DNA from: Nymphaea colorata
Taxonomy: Eukaryota > Streptophyta > Magnoliopsida > Nymphaeales > Nymphaeaceae
DNA length: 64,000 bases
Direction: 5' to 3'
Assembly (NCBI RefSeq): GCF_008831285.2
Contig: NC_045139.1
Coordinates: 15,978,354-16,042,353 of the forward strand
Shown here: piece after piece, positions 18,774-30,403 of the stretch
Position numbering within the stretch: position 1 is the stretch's first letter
Layout of the letters: each line of letters begins with the position of its first letter
The notes under the pieces: model-generated
Database searches by the model: none
What the model saw: only the letters and a program-made list of their open reading frames with translations
What the model was told of the DNA's origin: nothing
Translations under genes and position numbers: made by a program

Positions 18774-18919
18774 CGGCTGAACATTAGTTTTTCTGTAAGT
18801 GAGGTGTAATTGTCATTTTGCATAAAAATTTAATGTTATATGTCAGCGGCTGAACATTAATTTTTCGGTAAGTGAGGTGTAATTGTCATTTTGCATAAAA
18901 ATTTAATGTTATATGTCAG
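18774..18919. repeat. Tandem duplication, 2 x 73 bp
   Basis: Unit 1 is 18774-18846 and unit 2 is 18847-18919. The units differ at only two positions that I can see (for example TAGTTTTTCTG against TAATTTTTCGG). The high identity points to a recent duplication. It lies about 70 bp right of the solo-LTR-like element. Confidence 0.93.
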
Positions 18920-19392
18920 CGGGAGACACTTAAACAAAATAACAAAGCTACTCAAAAAAGTTGGGTGTCTATTTGTCAATTTTTAAAGTTGTGGTACTTT
19001 GTTGTTTGTGTAAATGTTAGGAACCATTTCTGCAAAAAAATTGATATCTTTTAATTTGAGAACTACTTATGGAGATGCCAAACTAAGGAGTTAGTAGACT
19101 TGTACAACCAAGACGATTCCAAGGATGACAACTATGATCGCCAGATGGTCGCAGTTGTAGAAGTCTGAATCCAGTTAATCTCAAATTGGCTTGTATTATA
19201 TACAAACTAACCATGGAACCTGGTTCTGGATCTTGGTGTCGAATAAATAATTCTCTGAGTGAGTACGTTCATATTCATATTGAATATTTTCATCTTGCCT
19301 TTTTCTTAAACTAGTGCTTAATCAATAAAAAGGAAAGACGGGTTGCCTAGAGAGGAGCCGAAGTCCGCCCTATTTTCTTTTGTTTCTAAGAG
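18920..19392. other. Short gene-free stretch
   Basis: AT-rich sequence without exon or repeat signal, between the 73-bp duplication and the next hAT-like element. Confidence 0.5.
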
Positions 19393-19400
19393 ATTGTGAG

Positions 19401-19807
19401 TAGAAGCTAGACTGTTGTTAAACTTTGGCTTCTGAACGAGTTTCAATCGAGTCATTTGGTTAATGAGTCGAGCTCGAGTTCATGAGACGACTCGTTCAAA
19501 CAATCGAGTTGAGTTCGAGCTCAACTCGTAACTACCGAGTCGAGTTCGAGCCTTAATCGAGATAGTCGAGTCTTAATCAAGTCGATATATTCAAACTAGT
19601 TTACGAGTTTGTCGAGCTCGAGATCAATACATAATGATAAATATCAACTATATTTAAACGAGTTTATCGAACCTTAATCGAGTCGAGCTCGAGTTGCTTC
19701 CGTCGAGCTATTCTCGAGTTCGATCCGAGTCGAACTCGAGGTTTCATTAATCGAACCAAGCTCAAGCTCACTGAACTCTTGCTAGACTCGGCTGGTGTTC
19801 ACCCCTA
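19401..19807. mobile_element. hAT-like MITE (407 bp) rich in TCGAGCTCGAG words
   Basis: ATTGTGAG is present directly on both sides (19393-19400 and 19808-19815), a perfect 8-bp target duplication. The right end, read inward on the minus strand, is TAGGGGTGAACACCAGCC. The left end starts TAGAAGC and has diverged. The inside is packed with GAGTCGAGCTCGAGTT-type words in both orientations. The element at 55195-55649 has the same internal composition and a TAGGG end, so the two appear to be family members. There is no transposase coding, so it is non-autonomous. Confidence 0.75.
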
Positions 19808-19815
19808 ATTGTGAG

Positions 19816-20779
19816 GAGACGGTGCACCATCTTTTTATAGAGCCCAAAAGTATAGTACCTATTAGAATCAAACTAACAATGTATTTCTTCTTAGTTCGAC
19901 CAACTACATTTACTTCAAGTGAGTAAAAAGTACGTTACTGTTCATCCATAAGGCGGAGAAGGATAGCATCTATTGGAATCTTTTGATACCATAAGACTGA
20001 TTATTAAAAGCAACTGTTGCAAAATTGAGTCCCAAACAGCGCATCGGATATGAATCACATTCTACTGTATCCAAATCCAGATGTGAAATACTCATATTAG
20101 TATTAGGTTCGAGCCTGAAAACTGTCAATTAACTTTAAAGTTAATCCACGCCCAAATTTTGTGGCATTACTGGGTCGAACAAAAGCAGCCCATAAAAAGT
20201 ACTGGGTCGGATAAAAGCGAGCAAAATACATGCATTTAACATGTAAAATTTATATTAAGAAACCCAAAATGGATCTCAAATCTGGATCTAAACTGAAATA
20301 CTTTAATATGGGAGCCACAATATAAACAAACTTGGGATTTGACCAATACTTGAAAAAGAAAATTAAGATTTTTAATTTGTAGCCAAAACTTCAGATTTAA
20401 GGTCAGATGCAAATAGGATCTGACCTTAAATATGAGTACCTGAGATTTCCATGGATCTCAAATCAGATCCGAAACTATCATATGCCCATAAAATAAATCC
20501 GGTAGTGAAGAGAAGACGGACCCGAATTCAACCCGAAGCGAGGGAGCTCAAGCTAAGGGGAAGCCCCAAGCGCTGCTCTCCAGCCGTTGCGGTTTGGGTG
20601 CCGAGGAGAGGACAGCCTGCCGATGCACGGCCACGTAATTTGGTCCAGCGCTCTTCGAAGGTCTCTGCTCTTCGGCGCGCTACCAGCAAGACGGTCGATC
20701 CGGCGCCTCCAGCCCCACTTTTATCGGTTCCCGATCTTGGTGGGGCTGTGTGGCTAAGGGAATTTTTGCTCAGCTGCCC
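19816..20779. other. Upstream region of the pseudouridine synthase gene
   Basis: No coding exon is supported. Base composition switches to GC-richer from about 20500, consistent with promoter and 5' leader of the gene starting at 20780. A perfect 13-bp-arm hairpin lies at 20396-20430. Open frames here (for example 20451-20891) overlap the real exon in another frame and are not supported. Confidence 0.5.
20396..20430. repeat. Perfect short hairpin, 13-bp arms
   Basis: TTTAAGGTCAGAT at 20396-20408 is followed by a 9-nt loop and its exact reverse complement at 20418-20430. It sits about 350 bp upstream of the pseudouridine synthase ATG. Confidence 0.85.
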
Positions 20780-23700
20780 ATGGCTGCTGCTGCTGCTGCA
20801 GTTGCGGCTTCACTTTCCACTTCTCTTGCCAAACCCGTCCTTGTCGATCGTCCTGTCTATCTGCCTCGCTTCTTTCTTCCATTCTCGTTGACGTGCACCC
20901 CCAACCGCTCCTTGAGAAGAAGAACCGCCACCACCTCCACCACTACCACCACCACCGTTTGTTGTGCCTCCGAGACCAGGCCACAGTCGACCGCTCCCCA
21001 CCAGAAATGGCAGTCGTTTCGCAAAAAGAAAGTGGTCATGCGAGTCGGATACGTCGGTACAGAGTATAGAGGCAAGCCTGCCTTCTCCTCCCTTCTCCCA
21101 CTCTTTTTCTTTCTGTGGAAATATCGACTTCAATTTGACAGACATTGCTCTTTCCATCAGGTTTGCAACGGCAGCGAGATACTGGCCCACCGAGTAAGAA
21201 CCCATTCCTTCTTCCATATACATTGGGTTTTTATTTCTGTGTTCCCGTCTTTGTGGTCCACAACATCTAGAGGCTCATGATTCAAATGTTCTACGGGATT
21301 CAAATTGGCCGACTGAATCCGGATATCAAGTTTCGACCCCATTGCGTGCTTGATTCTCTTGGTTAATTTCGATCGTTTCGTTGAGTTTTGTTTGATATGC
21401 TGCTTTCAGCTAAGCTGCTGCAGCCTCATGATCACTCAAGAATTTGCAGACACCTAAATTTGCTCTGTAGTCGTTGCCTAAGTAGCAGCTGATTCCTTTT
21501 GATAAAGTGTTCTGTTAATCCGCTCATTGATCATGTAATCTAGGAACTACTTGTTTTCTAATATGGCAAAACTGTAGAAAGAAGTGGGTTCTTTCTGCAT
21601 GTAAGATAACATCATCCCCAGTTCAATATATCTTGGAGGGTCTATGTGCCTTTTTTTTTTTTCAATATTTTACCTTCTGGCCGACCTCTACTAAGATCCT
21701 GTTATTCTATGCAGCCATTGAAGGTGAACTAGAAGCTGCAATATTTAAGGCTGGTGGAATCCTCGATAGAAATTATGGGAATTTATATAAAATAGCGTGG
21801 GCACGAAGTAGCAGGACTGATAAAGGAGTGAGTCGTTAAAACCTCGTAGATATAAGATCCTGAATTGATTAAAGGAGGCATCAGAGAGATAATATTTACG
21901 GGATGCCCTACTTCTTGCTCAGATTTCTGTTTTTGTTAGTTGTGACTTGTAAGGAAAGACAAAAGTAACTGTACTTCTGTAAGAACACTTGGCTCACACG
22001 AATTTGCATGTTAAGTAAACAGGCGATTCATTTTATGTCCTTGGATGTTTGTCACATTAATTTTTATACTAAGAATTTGGACAGATGACCAGCATTGAGG
22101 TATAAGGCTGTCCTTTTACTCCTAACATATTATATAAATTGGCCTGCACGAGTTAATATGCTTATAGGCTTTGTTGTTTGAAGCAACCACATTGATAGCA
22201 TTTACATGACATTATGAAGTTAGGAAGTGGGACATGTATGGCTTAATCTTGACTATAGAACAAAGACAGCCTTATATCTGAAGAGCTAAGGAACAAAAAT
22301 AATTCATTAGCACAAAAGTAAAAGCAATTTACTCAGTGACGCCGAAATGACATCCTATGACATGCCCACAAAATTATTGGCGTGCTCAAGCAATCTATGT
22401 CACGTTTGGAAAGCTAGAAGTATAGGGTGTTGATCAGAAGACCTTTCAGATAAACCGCCGTTAGGCATGCATGAGCCTAATTGAATGCTATCTTGAAAGA
22501 ACTATGAAAAATGAAGAAAATTTAGATATATCTCTTGGAAGACAGGAAAAGGAACAATATAATCTTGTGATGCTATTAGGATAATAGTTTTAAGTTTCAA
22601 CAAACTTAATGGACCTTGCTTGAATGCAACTTCTGATTATTCTAAATAAACAATAGCGTTTTTCTGATTCCATTTCTCTTGACATTGTGGTTTCAGTCGG
22701 TGTACTTCTTACACTCGACCTTATTATGCCTTTTTCTGAGTTTTAAATATTCATTATGAAGCTTGCAATCACTAGTCTCCCTGGTGATTTGGTAATTTCA
22801 GGTTCACTCGCTAGCCACAATGATCTCTTTAAAGATGGAGATCCCTGAGGATGCTTGGAAAAATGATCCTTTAGGCATCCGCCTCACAGATTGTGTTAAT
22901 CATCATCTACCTAGTACTATCAAAGTCTTTGGTATTTTACCTTCTACAAGGTAACCCCTTCTATATCAAAATTTTGACATCAGCTTTCTAACAGAAGTAT
23001 TACCTTTTTTCATTATCTAAATTGCAGTTTCTTTGGTTAACATGTGTTAGGTGCACTTTTTTGTTTTCTTTTGAAACTACATTTCTGATGAGTTTATTGT
23101 TGTTTGCTTTTATATTCAGGGTGATCCTGTTTGGAAACAATAATACTTTTGGACATTGAACGCATATGAAAAATTATCCAAGCCAATGAATAGGCTCTGT
23201 CCTGAACAAATTGCATGACCAGTAGCCTGTGACTGCAGATGTAATAGGAAAAAAAGAACAAAAGAACTGATTTACTAGCACTCGGCATACAGAATGCAAG
23301 GCAGAACATGGTAAAACATATTCCTTAAGTTCTTGATAAAAAAGAATCATCAGGCTTTAGGGAAGAATGAAACATTGGTGGAGTTTGAAATGGGATAGTG
23401 ATTTGCACTGAATATGCTTCTCATGAAACAGTGTTGTGAAATGTCATACCTGTACTCTTACAGGCTGGCCTACTATTTGGTCAATTACTGTTATTAATTC
23501 CATTAAGTTTACTAGAAAATTAGGAATACACCATACGCCTGTATTTATCATTTGTTGCGATGTGGTCCGACAAAGCTGACTTCTGGACCCCTGGTCAACT
23601 GAGAGGCATGGCCTATTCTCTGGGCATATGTCACTAAAGTAGCCCATATAATTAGCAAATCATGAAAGATATACAAAGAAAAGCTACTTTTCCTTGTAAC

Positions 23701-26581
23701 GTAATTAGTACTTTGATTAGGCATTTGTTCATGACTGCTGTCTGCAATATCTACAAAACAAAAAAGCTCCATCCTCATGACATGCTCACTTTTCTAAAGT
23801 TTCATGGTTCTAGATTGAATGAGAAGTTAGAGAAGCTCACTGCTTCACTCTTTGGGAAGGGCTACTAATTGCTAAATTAATGCATAACGAGATTGAGAAG
23901 AATGAAGTTGCCATTAAGCAAATCAAGACATTATATTTCACTGCATCTCATTCGCATTCTCTTCTATTTTTTCACGCACATTCTTTCCTAAATATAATAG
24001 TTGCAAGTAGATTTTCCTGTAGTATTGAGAGCTAGGGGTCTACTTTAATTATTTGTTGGCTCTCAAAGATGTTTATTGAAGCAGCAATGTTCTCCAGATC
24101 TGTGACACAGAGGCATCACCTAGCACAAGCAAGTTACATCAAGTATCAGATGCTTTAGGTTGTCTGCATATAGGTTTGTATTTTGACAGAATGACTTCCA
24201 TAGATGGTCATGTGTCGTGCCCCTGGTTTGGCTAGTTTGAAAGGGAAAGGAGGATATGCAGTTATCAACTATGTCACCTTGTGGTGAGGGTGTATATATA
24301 TGTGTGTATGTATATGTATATAAATCATTTGTTACATAGTTATTTAACTGTTTAGTAGCCATATTAATTTATATTTATATATAAATTTTGTCTAGCAAAA
24401 TAATTTAGTTATGTGCACATTTAAAATGGTCAGTTTTGACCTGGTTTGGCTGGCTGAACCAAATGTGCTGTGTCAAAGAAGCACCAGCACCAGTGTTGAC
24501 ACAGGTGCAGTAGCCATTTAGAAGCACCCATGTGACATAGGTTATTAAGATTTCTATTTTCTGGGTTTAGTGTTAATTTTAGTTTTCATATGTACTGCTA
24601 CCTTTTAGCACCATTTTTGAGTGGACATCTCACCTAGTGCCTGTTATTGCTTCTGTTCTTGGATTATGTAGGAGCTTTGATGCTCGAAGGGAATGTGTCA
24701 TCCGCAAGTATGCCTACCTTATTCCTGCTGAAGTAATAGGGATTACACATCATAGTAGTGCTGCAGAAATAGATAATCATTTAATGGAATTTTCCAGAAT
24801 ACTGAAAGTTTTTGAGGTAAAAGTTTGAAATTGAAACTAATGAAGCCTTTCATCTATTATTTACTTGTAAGCCATTTTGTAATGCACTTTGTCATTTGTC
24901 CTTTTCCTGTTCTTGCATGATGTGCCAAAACAAATAAGCCTGTACTTTATCATATTTATGTTTTCCTTTTTTACCACAAGGGAATCCAGTGCTTTGAATA
25001 TGCCAGTCTTGCTGATCCAGGAGGGGCATATTTAGCTTGTCATGCTCTGCTTCTTCAGAGTTTAAAATCCCCTGGATAATTGTCCCATTGCTTTGGTTTT
25101 ATAGTAACAGGAAGTTTAGTTTTCCTTCAACTTGGATGATTTAGTCCAAGTATCCGGTTGACCTGACTAGGTCTCCAGAGAATCCCTGCAGGCATCATGT
25201 TTTATGTCGCCTTTTTCTACTCATGACATTGCCTTTATGCTGTTCATCTTTTCAGGGAGCACATCCTTTCCATAATTATACCATACGGTCAAAATATAGA
25301 AAAGGTTCACGCAGCCTGAAACATGTCGCGTTGAGGACAAGAATATCAGATGGTCTATACCATGAAAGCAAGAACAGGAAAGTTGAATGTGCAGTCAGCA
25401 AGTCTACAAGTGAAGCAAGGAAGGATCATTTGCTGGTTAACGGTTCAGATGAAGACAATGCTGAAGATTCTGAATCTGTGAGTACAGTGCCTGATATCGA
25501 GATGAACAATGGGCAAACTGACCTTGTTGTCAGCAGGGATGAAGATGCCTTTGAAGAAAGGCAGGAACTTTTCCCTGTTAATGAATCATCAGATGAAGAT
25601 ACAGCAGAAGATTCTTTATCTGAGAATATGTTGAATGATTTAGGTTCTCCTGTGGCAATTCTTGCGAGATGGCTGAATGAGCCAGATGAAATGGACAGAC
25701 TGAGTTCTTCACACTTCAGGAGAATTGTCTCGTGCACTTGTGGAAAGCTTGAATCTGTGTCTGGGTTTCAATATATTGAAGTCTCTATATCCGGTGTGTC
25801 TTTTATGTTGCATCAAGTATGTTGCTCCATTCCTCTGTTGTTTAAGTCAAACTGATCTACTCTGGATCATTCAGTCGAAATCCATGTTGAGTCTGTCTAA
25901 GCAAATTGGTTTCTGTGGTTGCCGAATGTCATGTATCATATGGCATAGCATTTCATGCATAAATAGTTGAAGAATCATGACCTAAGTAATGATTGGACTA
26001 CGACATATTTTACTTTTGCATTGTATATTTCAGTCCTTTTTGTGAGCATTATTGTCTTCTTCTAACATGTAATAGGTTTAGGGACTGTAAATTACTTCCT
26101 TCAGTAGCTCATGTATATCTCTTTATTTAGCCTTCTCTTGTTTATGTTCCAGATCCGGAAGATGATGGGTACTGCAGTGGCTGTGAAACGGTCTCTACTG
26201 CCAAAAGATATCATTCAGTTATCTCTAAATAAGTTTTCTCGAATAGTCTTGCCTCTTGCACCATCTGAAGTTCTCATCTTAAAGAGCAATCAGTTCTCAC
26301 TGGATCGCATTTCACGTGGATGTGTTTCCAAGCCCGAAGTTGTGAGATTAATTGAATCACATGAGATCCAGAAGTCAGTTGATCAATTTCATGCTGACGT
26401 TGTATTACCTCAATTGTCTAGATTTTTGGATACATCTACATCTCCTTGGAAAGAGTGGTTGGAAAACCTTGATACTTATACCAGCATTCCTGATGACCAG
26501 CTTGAACAAGTCAGGGGTGCTTGGAGTTTATGGAGAGACAGCTATAAGTCGTCGGAACCTGAGGGAGCATCATACAAGTAA
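20780..26581 (+). CDS. TruA-family tRNA pseudouridine synthase, probably organellar (573 aa, 7 exons)
   Basis: Isomerises uridine to pseudouridine in tRNA (TruA/Pus1-type). Exons: 20780-21071, 21161-21193, 21715-21827, 22802-22950, 24672-24816, 25256-25816, 26153-26581; the phases agree and the total is 1,722 nt. Residues 1 to about 85 are Ala/Ser/Arg/Thr-rich with few acids, like a plastid or mitochondrial transit peptide. The enzyme then runs [35 protein letters not shown] (catalytic Asp at about residue 144), [15 protein letters not shown] (conserved Tyr), [27 protein letters not shown]. Residues about 300-375 are an acidic insert absent from the compact bacterial enzyme. Intron 1 is GC-AG (donor GCAAGC at 21072). 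Exon 2 is only 33 nt. The ATG at 20780 is the first in frame in this exon; the open frame extends upstream only through non-ATG codons. The tRNA position modified cannot be read from sequence. Confidence 0.95.
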
Positions 26582-29194
26582 TGCTGTACCATTCTGTTGA
26601 AATAGCTGAATTAGAAGAAGTGGAAAAACATGGTACGCTTCTTTATCTCATTTCATTTCCACTGCAATATAGGAAGCTGGTTTCTATTGCCATGAACAGA
26701 AAACTAATGATGTTTCTCTCATTTATATATGTTTTCATTAAACATCTCTTGAGTCTCGTTTAGGAAAAAGCAACTTTTTTTTCTTAGCTTTTGCTCTTTT
26801 GGCGTGGATTTGAAAGGAAGAAGGTCCCACTGACCCGCATGTGAATTATATGGCGAACAACTCTTGCGGAAGAGAAGAGGAAAAAGCTCCCCTTACACCC
26901 ATTTGGCGTTTCTTTTTGCAGGAAATGTTATAAAACGTGCTTGTCTCCAATCCTGATAGGCTACTTGATTGATTGATATTTGTATCCCGGTAGGCCCTTT
27001 TTTCTTGTGTAGTTTGCTTTTTCCGTTTGTTTTTTAGATGTTATCTGCTTAAAAGCAAGCTCTTTGTCAGGTTCAGCATAAATCCACTTGAAGTTAAGAG
27101 TACACCAGCTTTGCTGTGTTCTCCTGTGGGCGAAGCTTTTTTCTTTTTTATTCTCTGATTGGTGAAGAACTTTTCCCTCAAAAAGCCTGTCAAGGAACGT
27201 CCCAAACATTTGCCGAGACAGCTTCTCTGTTCCACAGCGTTCCCTGTAATAATAACATTGGCGCTGCCATTGCTTTTGAAGGAAAGAACTGGAGGAATCT
27301 GCCTAACATTTTGCTGCTAATTCAGAAGTGGTCTTTCATGTCTACCACAGGAAGTGTTCATTTGCCTTTGCTGTATCAACATATTCATTGCCATTAAGCC
27401 CAATTAAGACGAAACTAAAAGAGTGATGGAATTTGATGGTGGTCAGATGAAACTCGGAGTTTTCCAAAGAAATTTCCCTTTGTTTTCCCTCAAAAGCACA
27501 AATCCAGGAGAAAACGAAGCACAGAAAAAAGTTGATGGTAGATGGTGTACAACTATGACTCTACTTGATAGTAAGAGGCTCAAATTTCTGAAAAATCCGT
27601 TCAGCCTATTATGTTGTGAGCGTCTAAATTTCAAACGTGAACATGTTTCTATCGTTTATCCGAAAGTTCAAAAGTTAAACGTGTTTCCGTCGGAGACTTG
27701 AATTTATTTTGTCGCCATGACTTTATGTCAGCCCACAGATGGGAGCACTCGGATTTTTTACTTTCTGGCAGAACGAGGGTCCGATACTTTTGGGCACTTC
27801 TTTGTGCATCCCATCGTTATAGCGATCAAATGCATGGTGGCTGAAACTGGGAGCGTCATGTAAAACCACCTTTCCGACTCCCATATTTTTGACCTCATTC
27901 AGCCAAATCCAGCGGTACTAACACCAGATATTGAGTTCATTAAGGACTTCTTCAGAATCTAGTATCTAGTGAGGAGCTGTCAATTAGTGTATTGTATATC
28001 CACTGTTTACATAACCAAGACTAAACATAACTAAGACGAGTATCATCCATAGGAATTGAATTGATGATTGGACTTTCACCAACCTAACAGATGAAGAGAA
28101 TGACATAAATTTTGCTATTAAAGTGAAAGCTTATGAAATCATGACAAAATAGGAAAGTATAAATATAAAATTGTATTCGGTAGGTGTGCACTAAAAAAAA
28201 TAGCTTGTCATTTGCTTTATGGAGTAATAAAACATCACTATTTTGTGGCAAAATAATAACTTTAATGCAAGGGAGAATGCGTTTAGAAAAGGACTGCTGC
28301 CATGGGACCCATAAGTCTCTTTCAACCTTGGCCTTATTTATCCATGTCAATTTTATTATATTATCCACATTCTACATGAAAAACAAAACTGAGGCCATGA
28401 ACCATGAGATATGTTCTATTTTGAAAATAATAAATTTTCTTGAGATGCATAAAATTACAACTATGGTCGTGCTTTTTAGATGGGTCTCAAAATCAGCGTA
28501 ACTGATTTTGAGGTGTTTGTGTAGTGACTGAAGCTGAGATTTGAGTTCTCACGTTCTCAAGTTATACTGTTACTTTTGTCACAAAATGGTAAAACAAGTA
28601 CCAGATATGTCTCGTTTCGTTTGTGAGTACATAAATTTTTTTGTGCCACAAACTCTAAAAATTCATTCTGAAAATGAAAGTTAAAGAGTTCTTCCGTGCT
28701 TGTTTTAATCCATGTCTGAAACTGATTGTCGATCACAGCTAGTGAGAAGTCCTGCCCAGTAGATAACTCATAATGAGTTCAACTCTATTGTGAGTTACTT
28801 CGTACTAGACGGAGCCTAAATATACCTATTTTAAAACGTGTTTTTTTTAATATAACATAAATATGCAATAACTTTAAAAATTTTACAAGAATATTGCCAA
28901 AAAATTGACTTGTTTACGGATAATCGGCCTACATTTTCAAAATGTTTTCATGCCATGGTTAAGAAACCGGATCTCAACGTATCTTTAAAGGAGTTGGCAC
29001 AATGGATAAGGTGGAGGCTAGTTAAACTGTAACACTTTTAAAAATTTAGTCTCGTATTGAAGATTGTGAAGGATCTTCTGAACTCCTTTAAAATAAATTC
29101 TCTGTATTGTAAAAAGATGTTACAATATCTAACTTAAAGCATAAAGGGTGCACCAAATGATGGAAGAAGGAATTAGCTTAACTTCATACTTACC
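26582..29194. other. Spacer after the pseudouridine synthase gene
   Basis: It begins with the 3' UTR of the upstream gene. No further exon is supported. Open frames at 27116-27701 have no family motif and no agreement between frames. The remainder is AT-rich. Confidence 0.5.
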
Positions 29195-29338
29195 TTAGAC
29201 GCCCTTTTTGACTTTGAATTATTTGAACTTGATCATGATTTAACAACAGAATATGCTTCTCTTAACCTAAAGTTTATATATTCTGTTGATAAATGGTGAT
29301 CAAGTTCAAATAAGTCTTCAGTCAGAGAGGGCGTCTAA
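29195..29338. repeat. Foldback inverted repeat, about 144 bp (MITE-like)
   Basis: The left arm starts TTAGACGCCCT and the right arm ends AGGGCGTCTAA. The arms stay complementary for about 60 bases with small bulges (shared inner words TTTGAACTTGATCA and CAACAGAATAT), leaving a short central loop. There is no clear target duplication because the TTA/TAA ends are part of the palindrome. It is a small MITE or a hairpin-forming locus, about 600 bp upstream of the HIG1-domain gene. Confidence 0.8.
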
Positions 29339-29785
29339 TTGAACATCAGTTTCTTCGTCAAACGCGAAACCGCAATCTCTGAAAGCATAAACATCCTTTA
29401 ATGAATGATTAAAATTTGAAATCCATTTTACTTCAAAACCACACCCACAGAGTAAATAAACAGCGGGTTTGAGTTTGGTATCTACCCTCAGCGATCAAAG
29501 GCAAAACTTCCCCAAAGTGTTTCTCTAGATTTTCCTAACTTCTATCATTTCCATGATTTGCTTCTCCGTCGTCAGCAAAGCTCACTATGCTCTCTCTCTC
29601 TTCTTCCTTCCAACCTATGGGCAAAAAAGCGGTGGCCTTTCTCCACTCCACCCCACTCCCCTCCCCCCGTTTTACTTCTCCGGCCAGATTCACCCGTACC
29701 AGCCCCCACAACTCTACCCCCCCAAATCCAGGAGCTGCTCCTGGGTTTCTTGCTAGGGCAAAAACCAGGGGCAGTTCCCCCAGTC
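29339..29785 (+). other. Upstream region of the HIG1-domain gene
   Basis: Pyrimidine-rich sequence (CTCTCTC and CCCC runs at about 29590-29720) leads into the TATA box at 29786. No exon is supported. Open frames in 29535-29834 are low-complexity products of the C-rich tract. Confidence 0.5.
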
Positions 29786-29793
29786 TATAAATA
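29786..29793 (+). promoter_or_regulatory. TATA box of the HIG1-domain gene
   Basis: TATAAATA, a consensus plant TATA box, lies 139 bp before the ATG at 29932. That spacing implies a leader of about 105-115 nt. Confidence 0.65.
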
Positions 29794-29931
29794 CCATTCC
29801 CTCCCCATCTTTTCTCTCCATCTGATTTCTGCAACTCCTCCTACCTTCTTTCTCTCCAGCAATTCTACTTCGGTTGTCTACCATTTTCTCCCTTATTCCT
29901 TTTTCTACTTTGTCAGAAGAGAGGAGAGATC

Positions 29932-30403
29932 ATGGACTCTGTGCGCGATTGGATTCGAGAGAACAAGCTCACCAGCATTGGTAAGGGGGGAAGAGAAAAA
30001 TTCAAGCCCCATATCTCACCTGAATTTATCCTTTTCCATCACCTTCACTTTCTTCTTGTGGATGTAAAATGTGCAGTTGGATTGACTTCTTTCTTCCTTT
30101 TGCTTCTCAGGCACATTGTGGGCAACGGCTGTTGGTGGCTCTCTCCTCTATTCGGGTCTGAAGTCGCCCCTTAAGCCCAGCCTTCGCCTCATCCATGCTA
30201 GGTAACCCTTAGTTTCCTTCTTCTTCTTCCTCCCTCTCCCTAGAAAACTCTTTCTAACAAGAAGGGAAGGAATCTGAGAAATTGGTTTTTCTTGCTGCAG
30301 GATGCACGCACAAGCACTCACTCTGGCCGTGCTTTCCGGTGCGGCGGCCGTCCATTACTATGAGAAGAAGCAAGAAGCGGCGGAACATAGCAAAATGTAT
30401 TAG
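29932..30403 (+). CDS. HIG1-domain (hypoxia-responsive type) mitochondrial membrane protein (80 aa, 3 exons)
   Basis: Exons are 29932-29980, 30111-30201 and 30301-30403, all GT-AG, total 243 nt. The product starts MDSVRDWIRENKLTSIG and has two predicted membrane spans (about residues 18-32, TLWATAVGGSLLYSG; and about 52-66, ALTLAVLSGAAAVHY). The loop between them carries HARMHAQ, which fits the H-x-R-x3-Q part of the HIG1 motif. The charged tail ends EKKQEAAEHSKMY. Family members are small inner-mitochondrial-membrane proteins tied to cytochrome c oxidase and respiratory supercomplex assembly, and several plant members are induced by hypoxia. A length of 80 aa is normal for plant members. The start is the only ATG in frame ahead of the conserved N-terminus. 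Oxygen regulation is inference from the family and is not seen here. Confidence 0.95.

Noticed and set aside
26581-26763. Extra C-terminal exon for the pseudouridine synthase
   Set aside because: A frame follows the stop codon, but the stop is in the correct frame of exon 7 and no donor before it gives a convincing join.
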